This document shows positions 55,409-64,000 of a stretch of 64,000 bases of DNA, piece by piece. Positions within the stretch are counted from its first letter, which is position 1. The number at the start of each line of letters is the position of its first letter. Made by a program: the position numbers and the translations under genes. The DNA comes from Apoda limacodes (Eukaryota > Arthropoda > Insecta > Lepidoptera > Limacodidae), in assembly GCA_946406115.1 (NCBI GenBank), contig OX291545.1, positions 21,509,153 through 21,573,152 of the forward strand. The letters are read 5' to 3'. The notes beneath the pieces are model-generated. The model was given only the letters and a program-made list of their open reading frames with translations. It was not told the origin of the DNA and did not search any database.

Positions 55409-58040
55409 ATTGAGAATTGTGTACTGGAACCCTGGGGGCATAAACGGTAAGACAGCCGCCCTCAGAACATTAGTCCAGGAACACGATGTTCACATTGTGT
55501 TACTGGGCGAAACGAAACTCCGAGGTGAGAATGAGCTCCGCATTCCAAATTTCTTCACCTATAGGCGAGACGAAATTTCTCCCGCTTATATGGCCTTCAG
55601 GGATACGGCTGTATTAATTAGACGTTACCTTATTAACGAATTACTACCCCTTCCCCAATTTACATATACTCGGTCTATAGGTGTAAAACTAAAGGTCGGC
55701 AATGCGGTGCTTAAAGTCTTCGCCGCATATAAGCCACCATCAACCCCCTTCGATCCAAGTGACATCGACAATATCTTTTGCGATGCCACCCCCACACTTA
55801 TTTTAGGTGACCTTAATTCCAAACACCAACACTGGGGTTCACGAATTTCATCCAAATATGGTCATGAACTAAAAGCAGATGCTGAGTTGAAAAACTATTT
55901 AGTCATCGGTCCAGGATCCCCAACGCATTACCCCTCAACGGACAATCACGCACCGGTCGTACTGGACATCGCCTTAGCCCATAAGATCAGCTGGTCAATG
56001 TCGTTAGAGGTCCTCCACGACACTGACACTCAGCATCTGCCAATCTTATTGGTTCTTGGAGTGTCTGCAACTGGTAAACCGTTCCCCAATCCCCGCAGAA
56101 CAACAGACTGGGCCATTTTTCACCACGCCATGTTGAGCTATCCACTCCCGGCTGGTTGTATTTCTACTCCCTTAGAAGGCGAAGAGGCAGTTGATACCTT
56201 CACAACTGCCATTGCACAGGCTCTAAGGGAGTCTACCAGTGTCTCAGCCACAGCTTCTGGTAAGCAGTTGTTACCGGCGCATCTCCGCGCTAAACTTAAA
56301 ACTAAGAGGGACCTCCGAAAACTCTGGTGCGACACCCGTTGCCCAGTGGTGAAGAGGGACCTCAATAAGATTAGCGCGGAACTATCATCTGAAATTGCTA
56401 ATTTTAGGCAACACTCATGGGACCAGGTAATATTTAAAGCCAGCGAGAACGACACGGCTCTCTATCGCCTGGCCCGTCAAATCACAAAAACACCTGCCCC
56501 TATCTGCCCACTCATCGACCCTGCTGGTATTCGCCATTACCACGCAGCGGATCGCGCGGGACTTTTTGCGGCCCACTTTGAGGACCAATTTAAGCCGAAC
56601 CCCATTATCGACCCTGACCACACGTTAGGAGTTACAGAACGCGTAGAGCAGTTTCTCGCGGCCCCAGCCCCACCACTCAGAGGTGATTATTTTATCTCGC
56701 CTAAAGAGGTTAGGAAGGAGGGCTCTAAGCTTAATAAGCGCAAATCACCCGGTCCCGACGAGATTCCAAACACAGCGATTACTATGCTGCCTAGGAAGGG
56801 TCTGGTGGCACTCACCCGTATCTTTAATGGGATACTGCGCACTGGACATTTCCCATCTTCGTGGAAGATTGGCAAAATTATTGTTCTCCCGAAACCAGGG
56901 AAAGATCGTAATCGTCCAGAACATTACCGACCGATTACACTGATGTCCAATTTAGCCAAGTTGTTCGAACGCCTACTTTTATTTAGGATATCCCCGCATA
57001 TCCAGCTTAGGCCTAAACAGTTTGGTTTCAGAGACAGCCACAGTACCACTCTTCAGCTTGTACGAGTGCTCCATCACATGGCCTTCGAGCTAAACAAGGG
57101 CAGGCTTTCGATCGAGTTTGGCACGAGGGCTTATTACACAAGCTGTTAGAGACGGACATCCCAACGATGCTCGGGCGAGTAATAGCCTCGTTTCGGGACA
57201 AACGGAGCTTCTATGTCTCGGTCGAGAACAACCAGTCAGCATGTAAACCCATTAGAGCAGGGGTACCTCAAGGCAGCTGCCTATCGCCACTGCTCTACGC
57301 GTTATTCACCAACGACATCCCCACTCTCAGTGACTCCGGTCTAGCTGGTGTTGAAGACGTCATCCTAGCCCTTTACGCGGACGACAGCGCCTATATGTCC
57401 TCCTCCCGCAAAGCTAGTTTAGCAGCCAAAAAAATGCAGCGACTATTGGACACTTTGCCTGGCTGGCTGGATAAGTGGAGAATAGCCGTTAATGCCAGCA
57501 AGACATCAGCAATACTGACCGGCCTGCAAAAGTTTCTCCTACCGAAACTTGTGTTTCGAGGTCAAGTTATTGAGTGGCAACCCAGCGTAAAGTACCTTGG
57601 TTGTATTATAGACCGCCCCTTGCGCATGTGCATGTGTGCTAGACCATGTGTCAGCAGGCGCGGTCGCGTCACGGGCGTGCCTTAGACCGGTATTTTCCTC
57701 TGACTTGCCACTCAGAACCAAAATTCGCCTGTACAAGTTGTACATACGGTCGAGACCGACCTATGCAGCCCCTGCTTGGTACGGTAAACGTAAGCTCCAG
57801 GTTGTCCAAAATAAGTCGCTGAGATTAATTACCGGCGCGGGACGCTACGTCCGCAACTCCACCATCGCTAGAGACACCAAAACCGAGCCACTCGCAGAGT
57901 TCATATCTGGTTTGTCGAAACGACTATTCACCCGCGCTGATAACAGCCACCATACACACCTCAGGGGCATAGCGCCCTTATACGCCCGTCCGCCGGAAGG
58001 CAGGGCTCTCCCCGGAGACCTTATTCCTGTGGGTGAATAA
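55386..58040 (+). pseudogene. Jockey ORF2 (endonuclease-reverse transcriptase), broken
   Basis: From 55386 the frame gives an apurinic-type endonuclease (YWNPGGINGKTAAL, LLGETKL, LGDLNSKHQHWGS, then TQHLPILL where SDH is usual) and the reverse transcriptase (KRKSPGPDEIPN, YRPITLMSNLAKLFERLL, KQFGFRDSHSTT). Near 57106 a deletion plus frame change removes the first catalytic aspartate of motif A; the next frame resumes QAFDRVWHEG. Motif B (GVPQGSCLSPLLYALFTND) and motif C (YADD) follow in the frame 57167-57620, then another frameshift at about 57625 before the C-terminal part ending at 58040. It cannot make an active enzyme. Confidence 0.9.
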
Positions 58041-58324
58041 GTTTATTTATTCACCCTCCTCCTCACCTACTTTCCTTATTTCATTCCGTTTTTACTGCTT
58101 ATTCTCGCTTTTATTTCTGTTTTATTTTTCGTTTTATTTCGTTTTTATTTCGCTTTTATTTTGTTTTTATTTTGCTTTTATTTCGTTTTTATTTCGCTTT
58201 TATTTTTGGTTATGTTTTGTTTATTGTTTTTGCTTCGTTTTTGTTTTATTTTATTTTTCATTTTGATCTTTTACCTTGTTTTGTTTTCATTTTTTGGCGC
58301 CTAATCTCGTTTTCTTTTTATTGG

Positions 58325-59560
58325 AGTGAAAACTTCTTAAGCGGCGCTGTGCACTTTTTTTGTGATGGGTAAAAACTGTTAAACTCCCGTCAGGTCACGT
58401 GTCCTGATCGAAAATTCGTAAGATGACACTCGCGTTAGGACACGTGACCTTTATTTACATTAGGTTAGTTTTTATTTTTAGTATATGGCGATTATGAGTA
58501 GTACAGGGAGGTTGGATATGGGATTTTAATTCTATGACAGATTGAGCTGTCAAATATACAACGTCAAAAAAGTAAATAAACAAAAGTTATTATTTTTAAT
58601 AAATAAATATGGATAAGAAGTGATGAGAAGTAAATAGCGAGTATGTTTTCACTTCTGCCGGCACTCCCGGAGTGCAACCCGTTTTTTTAATTTATTTCCA
58701 TTATTAATATCGCCTCAGGCGATATTACATACACACCTTCAAGGGGCCTGAAAAGTAGGCTTCCTTTTTAAATTTCACCGGGGGTGTTCAGCACCCCTGA
58801 GCTTCTGCCCGGGTCATGGTGGGAGGTAAATTCCCCTCCCCCGATACCCGCACCTCAACACCCAAAAGGGTGGAAGAGAAGACACCCACGAGCAGCGATC
58901 AGTTGTCACAGGTCGCTTACGACTGCGTAGCGATGTGTTTACTTAACATTTTTATAACTAAGTTTATAATAATAATCTTTGAATATTTAACCCTAGGGGT
59001 AGGTAACGATGCTTATTCTTCCCTAAAGGGATGATTACGCCTTTTTGAATTTAGTCATCTTAATTTAGTCGTTACTAAATTTAGTCAAGTATAATCGCAT
59101 TTAGCAAGCTAGCATCCTAAATAAGGAAGGTATTTAGGATGGTTTCTGACGTTTTCGTACTCGTTTCTCGTAGTATGCGACCGGTCTTAGGAAGGTGTAA
59201 TCTCAATTAGTAATTCAGTCGTCAATACTATTATCTATGTCGTCACCTGGCTCTCCGTGCGTGACGACGTGTACTTTTGTAAACCCGAATAAAAAGAATA
59301 GTGCGATTGCTCAGCTTTTTGAAGTGAAAACTTTCATAAGCTTAAGCGGCGCGTTGTGCACTTTTTTTGGTATGGGTAACTCGCGCAGGCTGATCGAAAA
59401 TTCGTAAGATGGACACCATAATGCCATGCCATAAAAATTCGTGAGACGGAAACCATAATGCCGCGCTTATTATAATTTTGAAGTAAAAACGTCTTTAGCG
59501 GCATTGTACACTTTTTTGTGATGGGTAAAAAATGTTAAACTCTATAGGACGAATAAAAAG
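58325..59560. repeat. Repeat block with three related units and a hairpin
   Basis: Units near 58325, 59319 and 59475 share GAAGTGAAAAC, TTAAGCGGCG, TGTGCACTTTTTTTG and TGATGGGTAAAAA, with GATCGAAAATTCGTAAGATG after the first two. A perfect 14-bp inverted pair AGGTCACGTGTCCT (58392-58405) and its complement (58437-58450) lies in the first. 58645-58690 carries the second copy of the palindromic motif seen at 11478, and 58708-58727 is the palindrome ATATCGCCTCAGGCGATAT. No gene. Confidence 0.65.
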
Positions 59561-59778
59561 TAAGAGCAAATTGGGTTGATGAAAAGATGATACGTTGCTG
59601 ACACTTCAAAAATCTAATAACTTCTGTGGCTCATTCCACAACCCAAGCGTTTGCCAGAGAAAGTTTCTCTAAAAACATTACAAAATAAAAGAAAAAGTTC
59701 AAGATATTCCCTATCATGTTTGATAACTTTCCGCGCAGCAATAAATATTCCTTCACCCGTATTTTTCTTTTTAATGTT

Positions 59779-60480
59779 TTTTAGGGTTCCGTACCTCAAA
59801 ACGAAAAAAAGGAACCTTATAGGATCACTTTGTCTGTCTGTTTGTCCAAACCCTTTTTCTCAGGAACGCTGAAGGTATCTATTTGAAATTAATATCAACT
59901 ATTAAAGTCTACATACCCTTAAAGCTGTAAAAAAATCAAGCTTCTAAGCCAACGCAATAAAAAATACGGCCGAAATATGGCAATTTTTGTCACATATTTT
60001 GGCATTCACAAATAAATCAAAACCTATGGGATACTTCTCATTGTCCTAGAATCATGAAATTTCACACGAAGCAAGGTCTTACATCAGAAATATACGAAAA
60101 AATCCGAAATATGTAAATTTGTAGTTATATCATATTAAAAAAATAGTTTGTCGGTCTGTCTGACAAGACCCTTTAACTCAAGAACGCGTGAAGGTATCAA
60201 GTCGAAATTTATAGCATATACTATAGTCTTAAAATTGTAAAAAAAACAAGCTTCCAAGTCAATGCAATAAAAATATATGCCCAAAATACGGTTATTTTGC
60301 CGTATATTGTGACACAAATAAATTAAAAACTTATGGGGTACTTCCCGTTGACCTAGAATTATAATTTGGCAAGAAGCAATGCTATGTAGCAGACATAAAG
60401 AAAAAAATCCGAAAACCGTAAATTTGTTGTTACATGTTACAAAACTTTTTTTTTGCGATTATAAACTTATTTGCAGTACG
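59779..60480. repeat. Dispersed repeat, copies 2 and 3 in tandem
   Basis: 59779-60140 begins TTTTAGGGTTCCGTACCTC; 60141-60475 begins again with AGTTTGTCGGTCTGTCTGAC. Both have GGTATC, AAAGCTGTAAAAAAA, CCAAAATACGGTTATTTT and CTTCCCGTTGACC sections, as in the copy at 16055-16425. Confidence 0.75.
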
Positions 60481-60879
60481 TAAACTTACCGCGCCCTATG
60501 TCGATGTATTGAGACAATAGTTGTCCAAGAGCAAAGTTAAGTTCGTCCCTCAACTTAGGTCCCTCGCACTCGACTGGTTATCTCTATTTTAATTGAGCTA
60601 ACGGCCAGGGCTCAGCAAAGGCTAGTTTTTTGGTGTCTGGATAGTACCGGAGCCATTTCCGTACTCGACACGTCCATCTTCCTTGCGCTTTGACTGGTAA
60701 TGGATTCAGTAGCTAAATGAAGACAATATGATCAGAAGCTTCTACTTAGCTTCTGAATTTAGACGACTGAATTAAGCCAAGTTTAATAAGCGCTTAAGGC
60801 TATAACATACTGTAACGCCCCCCCTTATTACAGAAAATATAAATATATTAATAAAATAATAAAATGTTCTAGGAAACTT

Positions 60880-61065
60880 CTTTCTGATTCAAAAAGCTGT
60901 CTCCAAACTTTATTATGCAACCTTTTCAAAGCTAAATCTCTCCCATCATTCTTGAGATAAAAAAAGTATTATATGAATGTCAAATCCAAGGTATTGAGGT
61001 GGTTCTTGCCTGGGTTCCTGGTCACAGTGGTGTGGTTTGTAATAAGAAGGTTAACCTAAGGATGC
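60880..61065 (+). mobile_element. RNase H fragment of an I-like LINE
   Basis: DSKSCLQTLLCNLFKAKSL, then after a one-base shift PIILEIKKVLYECQIQGIEV and VLAWVPGHSGVVCNKK, fits the RNase H domain found at the C-terminus of I-clade LINEs. It is isolated and frame-broken. Confidence 0.7.
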
Positions 61066-61134
61066 AGTAGTTAGTTGATTATGAATATATATTCGTCTCT
61101 TCTCTAATATATGCCCTTTTACAATTAATTTGTG

Positions 61135-61170
61135 ATATTGTGTGTGTGTGTGTGTTTGTGTGTCGTGGAG
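61135..61170. repeat. GT microsatellite
   Basis: TTGTGTGTGTGTGTGTGTTT with a short extension. Confidence 0.85.
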
Positions 61171-61523
61171 CCTTTGGTTTAGGTGGTGGCAATTAATATG
61201 GAACCTCAATTTAGAAGAAAACAATTCTGAAGTTTTAGATAAGTTGGGAAACCGATCAACTGTATACAGTGATTATTTCACCACGTGACATTGGCGAAAT
61301 ACTGTGCCCTTAAAGCACAATAAAGGCCACAAAGCGAAAATTATTATAATAATAACAACCCCAAAAACATTGAGCTCATTTAGGAAAAGGCGGGAAACTT
61401 TGAAAAGGACGGTCGCGTTTTTCTTAGTTTTTTTATAGAGATTAATATTTTGTGTAAAATAACGTATTTTATATTTCTGTATACAGGGTAAGTTATTGTA
61501 AATTAATAATTTAGTAGTAAGTC

Positions 61524-63898
61524 ATGGATATAGGGATAGATCCTGATCCTCCTCCTGATCCAGCTCCACATGCCCCTTTGTCCCCCGGTGATGCAGGCGG
61601 GTTTATTACTGTGGATCCTGATGTTGCAGCATTTGTGACTGTAACTTCTTCAAAGAAAAATTAAAATAAGGCCTTGACAAAATCAAATTCCATTTCCCGC
61701 TCTTTTAAGCCTACACTGTCAAACTGTAATTTTTCACCTTTGAAAGCTCAAGCAGTGACCAAAGCTTTGTTGGAAAAGAAACCTGAAACAACAAGTACCA
61801 ATTTCAATGGCTTAATGTCAGAAAATTCAACTAATATACTACCTATTACTGTACCAATGCAGTCAGAAAATATATCACCACTTAGGTCTGTATAGTGTTT
61901 TGGACCCAGGTCCAATTATAGTGCATATTCAACTAATTGACACAACTCCTGACTCTGGTGCCACTTTGCATCCTATGCAATTTGGCTCTTTCCTATTTAA
62001 AAATAATTTAAAAAATATCTTACAAGACAGCATTAAGAAAATTGGAAGGAACAGACTTTCAAATCAATATAAAACACATACTGATGCAAATAATTTTATT
62101 TCCCATGATATACTAAAATCTAACGGATTTAAGGCAAGCATTCTTACATTTAATATTTCAAAAATAGGACTAGTACAAGGTATTCCTGTAGAATGGACTT
62201 ATGATGATATTAATTAAATATTACTGTCCCAGAAGGATTTGGACCTATTATTAAATCTAGAAGATTAAGTAGAAAAACTGTAAGCCCTGAAGGAATCAAA
62301 TGGATTCCCACTCAAATGGTAGTTTTGACATTTGACGGACAGACCTTACCTCCACGAGTATTTTCATTTATACTTCTTTGCCAGTTACTCAATATGTTTA
62401 TCCAACAATACAGTGCTACCGATGTTGCCGATTTTGACATACTAAAATTCAGTGTCGTAGTAAACCACGATGCTTTAAATGTACTAAGGATCATGAGGGT
62501 TCAGGATGTCAAACAGAAGATCTTACCATCTGCATTAACTGCAGTGGCTCTCATTCAGCAATAGATAGATCATGTGCAGAATATGCCAGACAAACAGACA
62601 TTAAATATCACATGTCTAACTCCTCTGTGTCATTCCAGGAGGCAATCCAAAAATTCCCTCCCGTCAAGAAATCTTTTGCCAATGTCTTATATACTCCGCC
62701 TACTTACCAAAATAACTTGCACAATTTGACTCAAACTTCACAAACCCCTACAAATATGTCTCATAAAAAAAATTACATCTGAAACAAAAGTCACGTGCTC
62801 CTTAAGTTCCAGGATATGATAAATTAGCTCAAAATAAAATAATTAATGGATATAATTCACCTTCTGCAATTGATGGATGTGGTCTTAGAACAACCGACAA
62901 TTCTGCGGAAAGTAATAACATTTCACAACATGACCTGAATGACTTATTGTCTACTTTAGTAAATGTCATAGTAAATTCATAACATTCTCAAAAATGGCCC
63001 AAGTTCTACAGTGGAACAGTAGAACTGTAAACTCTAATTACAATGATTTAATATATTTAATAAATTCTCATAATCCCATTGTTTCTGCCATCTCTGTTGC
63101 CACTGGCAAGATTCCTTCATCCCCGTGGTGGGATAGTGAATGTACAGATGCTATCAAAAAGCGAAAGGAAAAAGAAAAACTCTGTCGACAAAATGTAAAT
63201 CTTACATCTTTCCTAGAATACAAAAACACAGTTGCAGCCACTAAGAGATTTCAATTATTTCCAATCCATTTAATAAAAACTTTTTTTCACCGCTCTCCTT
63301 AGAAATTAAATATAAAATAAAGGAATGCTCCGACTTTAATCTTAAAGTTACATTGGCAATGATCCCTGGTCACTTGGAGATTGCTGGCAATGAAACCGTC
63401 GATAGATTGGCAAAATTGGCAGCGAATCAAGGTTAATTTATTAATAATACCTTTAGTTACGATATAGTGAACTGTTCTCGGCTGTACCTCATCGAGCAAT
63501 GGCATGCATTTTGGCAAGAATCTTTTGGTAATAAAGGGAGATTTTACAGTGATCTTTGGCCTAAAATTAAATTAAAACCGTGGTTTACGCAGTTGATTTT
63601 TCCTAAAAAAATATCATCAGGTCTTTCCCGTATGCGCTTTGGTCACTGCTGCACTGCTGCCCACTTAGCCAGGATAAACGTGAAATCGTCTTCTACCTGT
63701 GACTGTGGAGATGAGGAAGGTGATTTAAGTCACGTCTTATTTTCCTGTCCAATTTACAATTCCTTACCTCTATATAGTATTCTATCATCCTATAAAATTC
63801 CTCTTCCTTGTGACCATATATCTGTTCTTTCTTTAAAAAACAAAAAATATACTCAATGTATTGTAAAGTTCCTGAAATATCATAATATCTCCTTATAA
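61524..63898 (+). mobile_element. Internally deleted I-like LINE
   Basis: A gag-like ORF1 starts at ATG 61524 (MDIGIDPDPPPDPAPHAPLS), with an in-frame TAA near 61662 and frame changes near 61895, 62215 and 62370. Its knuckles are readable: CYRCCRF, a stop in place of the usual glycine, HTKIQC; CFKCTKDHEGSGC; CINCSGSHSAIDRSC. ORF2 starts at about 62994 (AQVLQWNSRTVNSNYNDLIY), then jumps after SAIS to the endonuclease-palm linker (SSPWWDSECTDAIKKRKEKE), and then directly to the RNase H end (IPGHLEIAGNETVDRLAKLA) and the final cysteine-rich tail (TCDCGDEEGDLSHVLFSCP). The whole reverse transcriptase domain is missing. Ends with TAA at 63898. Confidence 0.85.
62994..63898 (+). pseudogene. I-like ORF2 lacking its reverse transcriptase
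   Basis: Three parts survive: the first ~34 residues of the endonuclease, the linker after it, and the last ~190 residues with partial RNase H and a CCHC-like end. The parts are in two or three frames (62994-63302, about 63290-63436, 63467-63898). The last segment (143 codons, from 63467) is intact and conserved. It is a deletion derivative and would depend on another element for movement. Confidence 0.82.
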
Positions 63899-64000
63899 TT
63901 ATATTTATTACATTATTTTATTTACTATATACCTTCTATTACTACATATTATTATTTTATCTACCTATCTTTAGTATTTTTATATATTATAATGATAATG

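Larger units (their letters stand above)
53640..58300 (+). mobile_element. Jockey-type LINE, nearly full length, inactive
   Basis: Two overlapping genes of a non-LTR retrotransposon are present in order, followed by a T-rich tail of TTTTATTTCG-like units (58080-58290). ORF1 (gag) spans 53653-55408 with several frame breaks; ORF2 begins 55386, overlapping ORF1 by 23 nt, and ends 58040. The element has kept most of its length but carries frameshifts, a nonsense codon and small deletions. The boundary at the 5' end is uncertain. Confidence 0.9.

Noticed and set aside
58033..58372. Phe-rich frames of 66-77 codons
   Set aside because: Produced by the TTTTATTTCG-type low-complexity tail of the Jockey element.
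1..64000. Bacterial-type systems (operons, CRISPR, phage defence)
   Set aside because: The window is eukaryotic: spliced genes, SINEs, LINEs and no prokaryotic gene layout.

Overview
This is a eukaryotic nuclear window, most likely from a moth or butterfly. It is AT-rich, its genes have many short exons with GT..AG introns, and about half of the DNA I could place is dispersed repeats of the kinds that fill lepidopteran genomes (Jockey-, CR1/Daphne-, RTE- and I-like LINEs, tRNA- and 5S-derived SINEs, hAT elements, MITEs). No bacterial or viral gene, CRISPR array or operon was seen. The lepidopteran assignment is inferred from the repeat families and protein flavour, not from a search.

Four host genes are supported. 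(1) On the + strand, 7610-22320, a complete centrosomin (cnn) gene: 12 exons whose phases all join to one 718-codon frame, with the CM1 motif near the N-terminus and a CM2-like segment at the C-terminus. (2) On the + strand, 24982-29702, the homologue of vertebrate C18orf63 (DUF4708); seven exons are visible and the first coding exon is not found. (3) On the - strand, 36098-32845, a short ankyrin-like protein in three exons. (4) On the - strand, 48124-38801, a ZRSR2/Urp-type spliceosome protein: seven exons giving a basic coiled coil, CCCH finger, UHM-type RRM, second CCCH finger and a long RS tail; its first short exon is not found. The two + strand genes lie head to tail; the two - strand genes lie head to tail and converge on them.

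Layout. 1-5870: repeat-only, with a LINE fragment, a large pair of opposed satellite-like arrays, and LINE tails. 5871-7609: AT-rich upstream region of cnn with a more GC-rich stretch near 6950-7500 that may hold the promoter. 7610-22320: cnn, whose introns carry a hAT element with target duplications, a TTAA MITE, a SINE, a duplicated splice acceptor, a 33-bp minisatellite and a 5S-like element. 22321-24981: a second hAT element and a MITE. 24982-29702: C18orf63 homologue. 29703-32844: MITEs and a LINE 3' part. 32845-36098: ankyrin gene with several retroposed pieces. 36099-38800: LINE/SINE tails and unrecognised DNA. 38801-48124: ZRSR2-like gene. 48125-64000: gene-free, dominated by LINEs: a CR1/Daphne-like 3' part, a 150-bp-armed inverted repeat, a Jockey fragment, a nearly full-length but broken Jockey element (53640-58300), repeat blocks, and an internally deleted I-like element (61524-63898).

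The genes do not form a pathway: cnn acts at centrosomes, the ZRSR2-like protein in 3' splice-site recognition (minor spliceosome in other animals), and the other two have no assigned role here. The most unusual observations are the duplicated, stop-containing splice acceptor in cnn, the opposed arrays at 828-3500, two hAT elements with clean 8-bp target duplications, the 5S-like elements, and a 200-bp retroposed unit flanked by a 12-bp duplication. I did not find a convincing undescribed biological system.
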